This document shows, piece after piece, positions 26,021 through 34,799 of a stretch of 64,000 nucleotides of DNA. The notes under the pieces were generated by a model. That model was given only the letters and a program-made list of their open reading frames with translations, was not told the origin of the DNA and did no database searches. The position numbers were made by a program, and so were the translations under genes. Location: positions 624,479 through 688,478 of the forward strand of contig NZ_FNGA01000002.1 of assembly GCF_900101105.1 (NCBI RefSeq), read 5' to 3'. The stretch is from Maridesulfovibrio ferrireducens. GTDB lineage: Bacteria; Desulfobacterota; Desulfovibrionia; Desulfovibrionales; Desulfovibrionaceae. Each line of letters opens with the position of its first letter. The first letter of the stretch is position 1.

Positions 26021-27319
26021 ATGCAAGAACAATTTTTACTATATGAAGTTCTTTCCCCTGACCAAAGAATAATTGTTGATGCTGTAAAAAAACATTGTTC
26101 TAGTGTTATGGACTTTAATCCAAGATTCAGCTTCTTTACGCTTCATGGATCAACTCATATTGAAAACCTTGTTACTATAGCCAATAATCTCATAGATGGT
26201 GGAATTAAATTACAAGAAAATGAGGCTTTTTATTTATACTTATCCATTTGTCTCCACGATATAGGAATGACAATTCCTCTCAAAGACCTTGAAACAAAAT
26301 CCATATTCAAAGGTCTTGAGCTTATCTCAGACCCAACATACGCTGAAAACTTTATTCGTGAGAATCACCACGATTTAATAGATGAATATGTTGCTTCCAA
26401 TTTTAGTTTTTTAGCTTCGCTGGACATAGCCCCTTCTACTATTGCAATCGTTAAAGAAATATGCAGAGCTCATCGTAGAGTTAATTTAGGTGATCTTAGT
26501 GGACACGAAAAAAACGTTGGAGCGTTGCTTAGATTGATTGACGAGTTAGATATTGGCCCAAGTCGAGCGCCGATATCAACTTTAAATGCTAAATATAAAG
26601 AAATGGATTCAACCTCATGCTGGCACTGGTTTAAACATAACATTACGCAAGACTGGCAACTTCACCATAACATGAGATACGTCACTCGAAATAACAAAAA
26701 AAGCATTGAATTCATTGTTGTTGTGAGCCCTCCCCAAGAATCAAGTATTCCTTACTGGTTAAAGCAATGTATTCGTCCTTTACAAAAAGTTTTAGAGGAT
26801 GAAAAAGTCTCTTCCATAATTGACGAAAGATGGAATACTAAAATTACTATTCACTATGGAAGTCAGATGTCTAAGAAAAATTATCTTGGAGATGACTGGA
26901 ACGAAATTGAACAAATAGCCCTTTCTTCTGGAAAAAAGACCATTCTTCTTATTGATGATGAAAGTAGAAAAATGGAAGATCTATTTCTCCCTCTTATGGA
27001 AAACTATCATATTATGTACTCTGTAAATGCCAAAGATGCATTTACAAAACTTGCTGCAACTCAAATTGATTTAGCAATTGTCGACATGCAAATTGGATCT
27101 GGAGACCTCTGGAGTGCTCAGGAAACTCAAAATTGCAAAACAACAGGGGTTAATATTTGTAACAAAATATTAACAGACCATCCCACCACCCAAATTGGAG
27201 TTCTTACTGGTACCCGCCACGAAGTAGAAGGATTGTCATTCGATAAATTAGCTTTCTTTTGTAAAAAACCAATTCAACCTTCTCATTTTGAAAAAAGGGT
27301 AAATGATGTTCTTAGATAA
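26021..27319 (+). CDS. HD-domain protein fused to a response-regulator receiver
   Basis: 432 residues, cytoplasmic. Residues 35-180 form an HD-type metal phosphohydrolase domain: FTLHGSTHIENL (His42, His46), CLHDIGMT (His79-Asp80), ENHHDLI, a further His151 and LRLIDELDI (Asp174/177). The arrangement, with an early H-G-x-x-H and HDIGM, resembles the HD-CE group found with HSP90-like ATPases in conflict systems. Residues 306-432 form a receiver domain: LLIDDES (Asp312-Asp313), phospho-Asp355 in LAIVDMQIGSGD, Thr396 and Lys416 in FCKKP. Output-before-receiver order is unusual. The next gene, a GHKL kinase, overlaps its end by 17 bases and is the natural partner. A phosphorylation-controlled nucleotide phosphohydrolase is my inference. 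Confidence 0.78.
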   Translation: MQEQFLLYEVLSPDQRIIVDAVKKHCSSVMDFNPRFSFFTLHGSTHIENLVTIANNLIDGGIKLQENEAFYLYLSICLHDIGMTIPLKDLETKSIFKGLELISDPTYAENFIRENHHDLIDEYVASNFSFLASLDIAPSTIAIVKEICRAHRRVNLGDLSGHEKNVGALLRLIDELDIGPSRAPISTLNAKYKEMDSTSCWHWFKHNITQDWQLHHNMRYVTRNNKKSIEFIVVVSPPQESSIPYWLKQCIRPLQKVLEDEKVSSIIDERWNTKITIHYGSQMSKKNYLGDDWNEIEQIALSSGKKTILLIDDESRKMEDLFLPLMENYHIMYSVNAKDAFTKLAATQIDLAIVDMQIGSGDLWSAQETQNCKTTGVNICNKILTDHPTTQIGVLTGTRHEVEGLSFDKLAFFCKKPIQPSHFEKRVNDVLR

Positions 27320-28490
27320 TGACACTATTCACATTGACGAAAGCTCTGAGGGAATATGGAGCTTGGTCGACGTTTTACTAGAAGAAGTTAATGATGAGTT
27401 CAACTTATCGGCGTCAATCCTCATGAAATGCCAAACAGCACACAGTTGTAGTCTCTTGTCTTGCTCTAACATTGATAAATCTCCCCTTGAAGGAGGAGAA
27501 AAACAACTAGTCTTTCGGCTCATCGATGAATGCGCAAAATACTATAAAGGACCACACGTTCATAAAATTAGTGACGACCTTTTAAAAAAAATAGCCCCCC
27601 TAATCAAACGTAGAAACGCTGTTAATCAAATACTATTTATTCCATTTGAACTTTCTTCAGAATTTTTTATTGCTATAGCCTTTCAAAGAAATGCCTCGTT
27701 AAAAGAACTCCCACAATCTTTAGCTCCACGATTTTCAGAAATAATTCTCCTTTCTAAAAAAGTTTCTGATATGGATGATCTAATTAACAGACTCCATACT
27801 TTAGAAAATTATGTAAAAGAAGTAGGACATGACTTTGCGAGCTCAGTTCAATCCACGTTACCAAAATTGAATAATGTTATAAAAGGACTATACGAAGGCC
27901 CTATGGCTATAGACAAGATTAAAGAAGCTAAAAATGAAATATGGGCAGCATATAGACATGCATCTAATCTAGGACTTGTTGTAGACCCTAACTACTCTAT
28001 TACAAATGGAAATCACTTTAACTTTATCGACGTCGTCGATAATGTTTTAAATCAGTATCAAAGCGAGATTGATGAAAGACATATTAAAGTCACGGTTGAA
28101 TGCAGTTTACCAAGCCTTAATGTTTGGGGAGACGATGAAGCCATAGCAAGCGCCGTTAGCCATTACCTTATAAACGCAATCAAATACTCTTTCGGTTCAT
28201 CTACTATTTACATATATATCAATGATGTAAGATCTGAGGTTGAATTCAAAATACGTAACAAAGGCATGAAACTCAACAGAGATGAATATCCCAACCTCTG
28301 GAAGTGTGGGTTCAGAGGACGTAACGCATATGAAAGACACGTTAACGGCTGTGGCATTGGACTTTACACGATAAAAAAAATCATTGAAGGGCATGGCGGA
28401 AATGTTTGTTGCCGCAATATCCATGAAGACCAAGTTGAATTTTCTTTTCAAATCCCTAAAGACAAAATCTTTATGAAAAAATTGTTATAA
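27303..28490 (+). CDS. Atypical GHKL (histidine-kinase-like) protein
   Basis: 395 residues, no membrane segment. The first 150 residues look like a GAF-type input domain. A coiled helix then carries EVGHDFASSVQ (His176), a plausible but non-standard H-box followed by no Pro. The ATPase domain has an N-box (HYLINAIKYSF, Asn291) and a good G2 loop (GCGIGLYTIKKIIEGHGG), but the G1 box is RNKGMKL with Asn319 where the adenine-binding Asp normally sits. It is therefore an atypical kinase or a GHKL ATPase. It starts inside the end of the HD/receiver gene (ATG 27303 or 27306), indicating coupled translation. I infer that it controls phosphorylation of the HD/receiver protein. Confidence 0.78.
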   Translation: MMFLDNDTIHIDESSEGIWSLVDVLLEEVNDEFNLSASILMKCQTAHSCSLLSCSNIDKSPLEGGEKQLVFRLIDECAKYYKGPHVHKISDDLLKKIAPLIKRRNAVNQILFIPFELSSEFFIAIAFQRNASLKELPQSLAPRFSEIILLSKKVSDMDDLINRLHTLENYVKEVGHDFASSVQSTLPKLNNVIKGLYEGPMAIDKIKEAKNEIWAAYRHASNLGLVVDPNYSITNGNHFNFIDVVDNVLNQYQSEIDERHIKVTVECSLPSLNVWGDDEAIASAVSHYLINAIKYSFGSSTIYIYINDVRSEVEFKIRNKGMKLNRDEYPNLWKCGFRGRNAYERHVNGCGIGLYTIKKIIEGHGGNVCCRNIHEDQVEFSFQIPKDKIFMKKLL

Positions 28491-28619
28491 TTTATCGCTC
28501 AAAGAAATTGCCGAAGTTACGCCAAACAAGAGTTATTTGCCTACTCTAAAAAACAGCCCAAAATTATTTCTATAACAAAAGCAAGTTCAATTATTTCAGA
28601 GCATGCAAACCGTTCTCTG

Positions 28620-28664
28620 GCTTGACAGACAAAGAAGTAACAGTTCAGCTTTGCTCGTGCTTAA
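28620..28664 (+). repeat. Decayed tRNA-Val 3'-half copy (distal boundary)
   Basis: 45 bases align without gaps to tRNA-Val from GCTTGACA in the anticodon arm to the acceptor strand with 31 identities, including an intact AACAGTTCA T-arm segment. The left edge coincides within a base or two with that of the better copies. It is the most diverged and the most distant copy. Confidence 0.6.
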
Positions 28665-28681
28665 GATTATGTAAAAAGACC

Positions 28682-29626
28682 TCATCCCCCCTGCCGCGCA
28701 ACATCCTTATCAATAGCCTTCCAACCGACAGCGAAGCTCGTCATTTTCTTAATATTCTGAGCAACAGCTTCATTCTTTACGTTAGCGACAAATGTTGTCT
28801 CATGATAAGGATAGGCCGTTTTAAAAACCAAATAAGGATACGCGGCAAAGCGTTCTTCTAAGAGGCTGGAGGCTCTCACACCCCCCACTTCATGATATGA
28901 AGCGATAGCCGCCCATGATTGCGGATTTTCACTGATATAACGGGCGATATCATCCGCTATATCGACCTCCGCGCCTTCTATGTCTATTTTGAAAAAATCA
29001 ACACCGCTGGGAGCATGTTCAGCCACTAAATCGTCCAAGGTGATCGCTTGTACGGTGTCGGCAATCGTAGCATTAGCGATACAACTTTCCCCGCCGGACT
29101 TGTGCTTAAATCCGACTTCACCGCTTTTGCTGTAAAGGGCCTTCCTGACAAGTTCACAATTGGTGAATCCGTTTTTATCAATATCAGAATCTATAAAATC
29201 AGCGCTTTGCTTGTCAGGCTCAAAAAAAATAACCTTTCCTTTCTCAGCAACTGCGCTGAAATACATTCCTGAAATACCGTTCCACGGTCCGGCATCCACA
29301 ACAACAGAATCCGCAGCAATGGTTCCGGGCAACGTGTATCCTCTCAGTTCACACACAAATTCAAAAAAAGGGCATGCAGACGTCAAAAAACGAGCTTTTC
29401 CTATCTTGCATTCCCATGCTTTGTGCTGAAAGGAGTAGCGAGTCATGGGATTATATTTCCAAATCGGCAAATATCCTAAAGTCGGTGAAAACTTTACTGA
29501 AAACCAATCCCCTATTTTTACAAGTGAAAAATCCCTTGAACAAAATAAGTTCTCCACTTCTTGGAACTGTTCAACTGTTTCTTTTTCGATCTGCCCTATA
29601 AATTTATGAATCAACTCGCTATCCAT
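28682..29626 (-). CDS. FkbM-family methyltransferase
   Basis: 314 residues, cytoplasmic. The SAM-binding core begins VVVDAGPWNGISGMYFSA, followed by VIFFEPDKQSADFI, the family motif ITLDDLVAEH and DFFKIDIEGAEVDIADDI, which together define FkbM methyltransferases (O-methylation of sugars or small molecules). The N-terminal 100 residues are an extra region I do not recognise. The ATG at 29626 is kept; the gene is divergent from htrA. Its 3' end lies about 20 bases from the outermost tRNA-Val remnant, so it may flank the island or be its last cargo. The substrate is unknown. Confidence 0.85.
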   Translation of the reverse strand: MDSELIHKFIGQIEKETVEQFQEVENLFCSRDFSLVKIGDWFSVKFSPTLGYLPIWKYNPMTRYSFQHKAWECKIGKARFLTSACPFFEFVCELRGYTLPGTIAADSVVVDAGPWNGISGMYFSAVAEKGKVIFFEPDKQSADFIDSDIDKNGFTNCELVRKALYSKSGEVGFKHKSGGESCIANATIADTVQAITLDDLVAEHAPSGVDFFKIDIEGAEVDIADDIARYISENPQSWAAIASYHEVGGVRASSLLEERFAAYPYLVFKTAYPYHETTFVANVKNEAVAQNIKKMTSFAVGWKAIDKDVARQGG

Positions 29627-29781
29627 GCTCCCTCCTGCTTAATAAACAGATACAGAGATAAACTTTTTTAAACAACTGTAAGACAAATATCCTTAACCTA
29701 TTTACTTTTGTTCAAATAAACCTATAATTTTATTAATGCCGTCGCTTTCACCGTTTTCCTGACGGCGCCTTAGGAGGTTAC

Positions 29782-31218
29782 ATGAATTCAAAACGTATTT
29801 TAGGTATTTTCACTCTTATCACCGTACTGATACTGCCCATGTCTGCCATTGCAAACGGGCCTCCCTCTTTTGTAGAACTAGCAAAAAAATGTGGCCCCTC
29901 GGTTGTTTTCATCAGCACTGTAAACACAGTGCAGCAAGACAACTCCATGCAAAATAAATTCCACGCTCCCGGCCAAAAAAATCCCTTTGAGGATTTTTTC
30001 AAACAATTTGAAGACAGATTCAAGGGCAACAACCCTAAGCAAAGACGGAAACAAGGCGGTCTCGGAACCGGCTTTATCATTTCTGCTGACGGATATATTG
30101 TAACAAACAACCATGTTGTCGCTTCAGCCGAGGAAATTAAAGTTAAACTTCAGAACGCTGATCGCGAATACCCAGCCAAGCTTATCGGACTTGATAAGGA
30201 AACGGACCTCGCTCTTTTAAAGATTGACGCTGGAAAGAAACTTCCCTTCCTAAGCTTTGCAAATTCTGAAAAAGCCAAAGTGGGCGAATGGGTTCTGGCA
30301 ATCGGCAATCCTTTTGGACTTGGACACACCGTAACCAAAGGAATTATCAGCGCGAAAGGCCGCATCATAGGCGCAGGACCATTTGATAATTTCATCCAGA
30401 CTGATGCCAGCATCAACCCCGGCAACAGTGGCGGACCGCTGATCGACATGAACGGCAAGGTGATTGGCATCAACACCATGATACTTGCTAATGGTCAGGG
30501 AATCGGCTTTGCCATTCCAAGCAACATGGCTGAAAATGTTATATCTCAGCTTAAAACAAACAATAAAGTCAGCCGTGGATGGCTTGGCGTAACTATTCAG
30601 GATGCTGATGCTAATACTGCCAAGGCTCTCGGACTTTCCAGCAAAACAGGAGCCCTCGTCAGCTCTGTTAATCCTGGTGACCCCGCAGACAAAGGCGGCA
30701 TGAAAGTCGGAGATGTTATTCTTGAAGTAGGCGGCGCAAAAATTGACGATACCAACGACTTGCTTCGCACTATTGCTGCCATTCTTCCGGGCAAAAAGAT
30801 CGACGTTCAAGTTTGGCGCAAAGGTCAGACAAAGAACCTAATCATCACTCTTGGCGAAAGAAACGGTAAAACGACCGTTTCCGCTGAAAAGTTCGCACCG
30901 AAAGCTAAAGAAGAAACAATCGATCAACTCGGTCTTGTCGTCCGTAAAGTTGATCGTGAAGTGGAAGCAAAAGCTTTAGGCTTAGAAAAAACGGAAGGAT
31001 TGCTTGTAATTGAAGTACAGCAGGGAACTCCCGCAGACGAAGCAGCAATTGCTGTGGGAGACGTGATACTTGAAGCAAATCAGCATCAGGTAAACACCCT
31101 TCCCGAACTGCGTAAGATCATAAACACCGAAGGCAAAAGCCGCGGACTAGTGATGTTGCTTATTAAGAGACAAGGCAGAAACATCTTCCGCACCATAGAA
31201 CTTGCTCCTAAGAAGTAA
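29782..31218 (+). CDS. degP: DegP/HtrA-type periplasmic serine protease (Do family)
   Basis: 478 residues. A signal peptide (cut after about residue 24, SAIA) directs it to the periplasm. The trypsin-like domain has His111 (VTNNHVVA), Asp142 (DKETDLALLKID) and Ser216 (NPGNSGGPLID), preceded by a Gln/Lys-rich LA-loop. Two PDZ domains follow (about 260-355 and 375-470), each with GWLGV- or GLVV-type and GDVILE segments. It degrades or refolds misfolded envelope proteins. GGAGG precedes the ATG at 29782. The gene is monocistronic and ends at a strong terminator. Which of DegP/DegQ/MucD is the nearest relative cannot be judged, so the symbol is approximate. Confidence 0.93.
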   Translation: MNSKRILGIFTLITVLILPMSAIANGPPSFVELAKKCGPSVVFISTVNTVQQDNSMQNKFHAPGQKNPFEDFFKQFEDRFKGNNPKQRRKQGGLGTGFIISADGYIVTNNHVVASAEEIKVKLQNADREYPAKLIGLDKETDLALLKIDAGKKLPFLSFANSEKAKVGEWVLAIGNPFGLGHTVTKGIISAKGRIIGAGPFDNFIQTDASINPGNSGGPLIDMNGKVIGINTMILANGQGIGFAIPSNMAENVISQLKTNNKVSRGWLGVTIQDADANTAKALGLSSKTGALVSSVNPGDPADKGGMKVGDVILEVGGAKIDDTNDLLRTIAAILPGKKIDVQVWRKGQTKNLIITLGERNGKTTVSAEKFAPKAKEETIDQLGLVVRKVDREVEAKALGLEKTEGLLVIEVQQGTPADEAAIAVGDVILEANQHQVNTLPELRKIINTEGKSRGLVMLLIKRQGRNIFRTIELAPKK

Positions 31219-31254
31219 CTCATAAATGACGTTTCTAGCGTATTAAAAAAACTC

Positions 31255-31292
31255 AAAAAAAAGGGGCATAGCGTTCGCTATGCCCCTTTTTA
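31255..31292 (+). terminator. Terminator after the HtrA protease gene
   Basis: Stem GGGGCATAGCG/CGCTATGCCCC with a short loop between A- and T-runs, about 40 bases past the stop. It is symmetric and could work from either strand. Confidence 0.9.
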
Positions 31293-31394
31293 CTGTGAAC
31301 CATAGAATGATTCTAATACCCCTTGTAAATAACTTAATTGCATGCCAAGTTCCTAAAAAAACATTTCTTGAAATAAATTCAAAAGGAATTCTTT

Positions 31395-32666
31395 ATGCAG
31401 CCTATCAGACTTTTTACAGCTTCTATCTTGTGCCTGACTGTTGCCCTGCTCCTATCGGCAAACATCAGCTTTGCCGCCGGGGACGACGATTTTGACGCAC
31501 ATGAATCCTTCGCCAAACTCCATTTTAATGACACAGAAATGGACTTTGCCTTTGCCTTGATCCTAGGCGCAACCATGAACCACGGTTGCGAAATAGGTGA
31601 AGCATTCTATACAGCCTCAAACATTAAAGAAGGCAATGCTGCAAGCTGGCAGCAGGAATGGATAAACATGGCACAGCGGGTTGAAGCCAGAGGTGAAAAA
31701 TCTCTTACAGAAGGACATAAAGTCAGCGCACGTGAACAGTTTCAGCGTGCATCATATTATTACCGCGCCTCACTGATTTCCATGATGCCGGATGATCCCA
31801 GATTTAAAAAGACAGCGCTTCAAAGTAGAGAACTCCTAAAAAAAGCAGGAATGCTCTTTAATCCGCCACTGGAATATATTGAAATACCTTTCGAAGGAAC
31901 AGTCCTTCCCGGCTATTATCGCAAAGCAAGCAACAGCAATAAGCCCGCAAAAACACTCATCATGCTCGGCGGAGGAGAAACTTTTGCCGAAGATCTTATT
32001 TTTTATATTGCCCCTCAAGCTTATGCACGCGGTTACAATTTTATCACAGTAGACCTCCCCGGACAGGGGTTGCTCCCACTCGAAGGAAAAGTTTTTCGTG
32101 CAGACGCCAATGTACCGATCAAAGAAGTTATTGATTATGTGCTGAGTAGACCGGAGACTGATCCCGAAAAACTTGCCGCATATGGCATGAGCGGTGGCGG
32201 AGGATTTGTTCCGATAACCGCTGTCAAAGATCCCCGTATAAAAGCAATTGCCATGAACAGCGCGGTGGTCGATGCCTACCCTCTTTTCGCATCAATGCCC
32301 GTTGCTTCTGCAACCGAGGACATTGTAAAAACATGGTCATCTTTCAAACAAAACACTGTCAAATCAATCGCTTGGCGATGGGGTGTTGAAATGAACAATA
32401 TCCCGGGGCTTGTTCCGGCAAATAAGGGATTCGCATTTGATCCTGCAAAAGTAACCTGCCCGGCACTGATTATTGTCGGCGAAGGTGAATATTCTAATGA
32501 AGAAGTTAAAAGACAGCAGAAACTCTGCTTCAAAAACCTCCCGAACAAGCAAAAGAAATTTGTCGTGACTCCAACAAATGAAGGAGCATCCAACCACTGC
32601 ATCACTGAAAACAGAAGTGTGATGAGCCAAGTTGTGTTAGATTTCTTCGATGATGTTTTTAAATAA
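31395..32666 (+). CDS. Exported alpha/beta hydrolase
   Basis: 423 residues. A signal peptide (cut near SFA-AG, residue 28) is followed by a helical cap-like region and an alpha/beta-hydrolase domain. The oxyanion region is MLGGGETFAED, and the nucleophile elbow GMSGGGG carries Ser266. The acid is in VGEGEYSNEE, where Glu replaces the usual Asp, and the base is probably the His in EGASNHC near the C-terminus. It resembles FrsA/dipeptidyl-peptidase-like esterases with large N-terminal helices. AGGAAT precedes the ATG. It is a separate unit between htrA and ispE. The substrate is unknown; an ester or peptide is likely. Confidence 0.82.
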   Translation: MQPIRLFTASILCLTVALLLSANISFAAGDDDFDAHESFAKLHFNDTEMDFAFALILGATMNHGCEIGEAFYTASNIKEGNAASWQQEWINMAQRVEARGEKSLTEGHKVSAREQFQRASYYYRASLISMMPDDPRFKKTALQSRELLKKAGMLFNPPLEYIEIPFEGTVLPGYYRKASNSNKPAKTLIMLGGGETFAEDLIFYIAPQAYARGYNFITVDLPGQGLLPLEGKVFRADANVPIKEVIDYVLSRPETDPEKLAAYGMSGGGGFVPITAVKDPRIKAIAMNSAVVDAYPLFASMPVASATEDIVKTWSSFKQNTVKSIAWRWGVEMNNIPGLVPANKGFAFDPAKVTCPALIIVGEGEYSNEEVKRQQKLCFKNLPNKQKKFVVTPTNEGASNHCITENRSVMSQVVLDFFDDVFK

Positions 32667-32753
32667 AATAAAATCGCTCATATATTATAGTGTGCAATTT
32701 TTTCGGTCGAAAATTAGCATGTTAGAGACTTCCTTCCTGAAAAGGTTTGGGGT

Positions 32754-33644
32754 ATGAAGCTGTTCATGAACAACACCGCAACCATTCTTACAGCCCCGGC
32801 AAAGGTGAATCTCTACCTCAAAATTGTCGGAAAAAGAGAAGACGGCTATCATGAGCTGGACACTCTTTTTCTTCCTTTTCCAGCACTTGCAGACACTCTT
32901 GCAATCACGGAAAAAGCTGAAGGCTGTACAATTCATTGTGATGACTTTGATCTTCCGGCGGAAGATAACCTTATTTATAAAGCATGGGATAAATATGCAG
33001 AAGCGACCGGATTCAGACCCGGACTGCATATAGAATTGACCAAAAGAACTCCCACAGGCGCCGGTCTGGGAGGTGGCAGTTCCGATGCCGCGACAATGTT
33101 GCGATTTCTAAATTCTCACCCGCAAAGCCCGGGCATGGCCCATGATGAACTTAACAAACTTGCCACCGGACTCGGCGCAGACGTACCTTTTTTCCTACTG
33201 GACGGCCCCGCATGGGCTAAGGGAATAGGAGAGATTTTAACACCCTGCGAAGTAGACCTTTCAGGACTGACAGCACTGCTTGTCTGCCCGGATGTCCATG
33301 TTAATACAGCATGGGCTTATAAGGCATGGAGCACTGTCGTCAGAACGGAAAATCTGCAAAAAAAAGATTCATTTTACTTGACAACATCACACTGTAGTAA
33401 TAACAAAGCGGCCTCCAAAACGAGGGTAACTTTGCTTAACGATTTTGAGCAAGTTGTCCTTCCTGAGTTTTCTGTTATAAGGGAAACAAAGGAATATCTG
33501 CTGAAAAGCGGAGCCTGCGGAGCAGTTATGAGCGGAAGCGGAGCAAGCGTAATATCCTTTTTCAGGACTAAAAGCTTAGCTGAGCAAATTTCTTCCGAAT
33601 TAAAAGCTCACAATGTAGACTCTGTGATTCATACTTTTTATTAA
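32754..33644 (+). CDS. ispE: 4-diphosphocytidyl-2-C-methyl-D-erythritol kinase
   Basis: 296 residues of the GHMP kinase family; it phosphorylates CDP-methylerythritol in the non-mevalonate isoprenoid pathway. The N-terminus has APAKVNLYLKIVGKREDGYHEL, which is specific to IspE. The ATP loop is PTGAGLGGGSSDAA, and the C-terminal GHMP motif is GACGAVMSGSGASV. A start at 32766 is also possible; I keep 32754, which has GGGGT close by. It is followed within 31 bases by tRNA-Gln and then prs, a gene order I associate with Desulfovibrio-type genomes. Confidence 0.94.
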   Translation: MKLFMNNTATILTAPAKVNLYLKIVGKREDGYHELDTLFLPFPALADTLAITEKAEGCTIHCDDFDLPAEDNLIYKAWDKYAEATGFRPGLHIELTKRTPTGAGLGGGSSDAATMLRFLNSHPQSPGMAHDELNKLATGLGADVPFFLLDGPAWAKGIGEILTPCEVDLSGLTALLVCPDVHVNTAWAYKAWSTVVRTENLQKKDSFYLTTSHCSNNKAASKTRVTLLNDFEQVVLPEFSVIRETKEYLLKSGACGAVMSGSGASVISFFRTKSLAEQISSELKAHNVDSVIHTFY

Positions 33645-33675
33645 GCACTAGTCCGAATTTCTACATAATCAGTGC

Positions 33676-33751
33676 TGGGGTGTCGCCAAGTTGGTAAGGC
33701 AACGGATTTTGATTCCGTCACTCGCAGGTTCAAGTCCTGCCATCCCAGCCA
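33676..33751 (+). tRNA. tRNA-Gln (anticodon TTG)
   Basis: A full cloverleaf. The acceptor TGGGGTG/CATCCCA has one G-T pair. The anticodon stem ACGGA/TCCGT carries loop TTTTGAT (anticodon TTG). The T-arm is GCAGG/CCTGC with TTCAAGT, then G and an encoded CCA. It lies between ispE and prs with no room for its own terminator, so it is probably processed out of the operon transcript. Confidence 0.95.
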
Positions 33752-33794
33752 AATTTACTCCCTTCCCCGAGAGGCCAAGGTGGAGACCCACATC

Positions 33795-34733
33795 ATGAAC
33801 GGTGAACTCAAGATTATCAGCGGCTCGTCGAATCTGGCGCTTTCAGAAGCAATATGTGAACACCTCGGCAGCCGACTTACTCCCTGCCTGCGTGAAAAGT
33901 TCAGTGACGGAGAAATCCGCATTGAAATTCAGGATAACGTACGAGGCTGTGACGTATTTGTCGTTCAGTCTACATGCAACCCTGTAAACTTTCATTTCAT
34001 GGAACTATGCCTCATGCTGGATGCTCTGAAACGCGCAAGCGCACGCAGAGTTACTGCAGTTATCCCTTATTATGGATATGCAAGACAGGATAGAAAAGTT
34101 TCCCCCCGTGCTCCTATCAGCGCAAAACTGATTGCAGACTTCTTAGCTGTAGCCGGTATGCACCGCATGGTCACAATTGACCTGCACGCAGGACAGATTC
34201 AGGGATTTTTCAATCTCCCAGTTGACAATATTTACGCAGCACCTGTTCTTCTTGATGAATTACGCCATCGTAAAGACGACATGGTTATGGTTTCCCCTGA
34301 TGCAGGTGGAACCGAACGTGCCAGAGCTTACGCAAAACGCCTTAATGCCGGACTTGCAATTGTTGACAAACGTCGCGATGCACCTAATCAGGCTAAAGCA
34401 ATGAACGTAATCGGAGAAGTTTCAGGAAAAACCTGTGTCGTTATGGATGACATGATCGACACAGCCGGAACCATATGTCAGGCTGCAAAAGTACTGATGG
34501 ACCACGGCGCAAAGGAAGTAATCGCCTGCGCTACCCATCCTGTTCTTTCCGGTCCGGCAATCGACAGACTCTGTGCAGCACCTTTTTCCGAGGTGATTGT
34601 AACAAACACACTGCCTGTCCCAGAAGAGAAACTTAAATGCGGCAAGATTAAAGTACTGTCAGTAGCAGGACTCCTCGCCAAATGCATTCATAACGTTCAC
34701 ACCGAATCATCGGTCAGCGTTCTCTTCGTTTAA
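33795..34733 (+). CDS. prs: Ribose-phosphate pyrophosphokinase
   Basis: 312 residues; it makes PRPP from ribose 5-phosphate and ATP for nucleotide, His and Trp synthesis. Landmarks are [46 protein letters not shown], the loop VDKRRDAP and the PRPP-binding [13 protein letters not shown]. The longest open frame begins inside tRNA-Gln and must be wrong. The ATG at 33795 is preceded by GGTGGAG and gives the normal length. It is followed by rplY. Confidence 0.96.
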   Translation: MNGELKIISGSSNLALSEAICEHLGSRLTPCLREKFSDGEIRIEIQDNVRGCDVFVVQSTCNPVNFHFMELCLMLDALKRASARRVTAVIPYYGYARQDRKVSPRAPISAKLIADFLAVAGMHRMVTIDLHAGQIQGFFNLPVDNIYAAPVLLDELRHRKDDMVMVSPDAGGTERARAYAKRLNAGLAIVDKRRDAPNQAKAMNVIGEVSGKTCVVMDDMIDTAGTICQAAKVLMDHGAKEVIACATHPVLSGPAIDRLCAAPFSEVIVTNTLPVPEEKLKCGKIKVLSVAGLLAKCIHNVHTESSVSVLFV

Positions 34734-34799
34734 AAAGCCTATTCCCACCCTCTGCCGGTCTATTTTTGAGCGGCAGCTGGTTAACCAAAAGGAGATATA

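Noticed and set aside
33672-33794. N-terminal extension of prs reading through tRNA-Gln
   Set aside because: The frame uses the tRNA gene as coding sequence; the ATG at 33795 has a good ribosome binding site and matches the family N-terminus.
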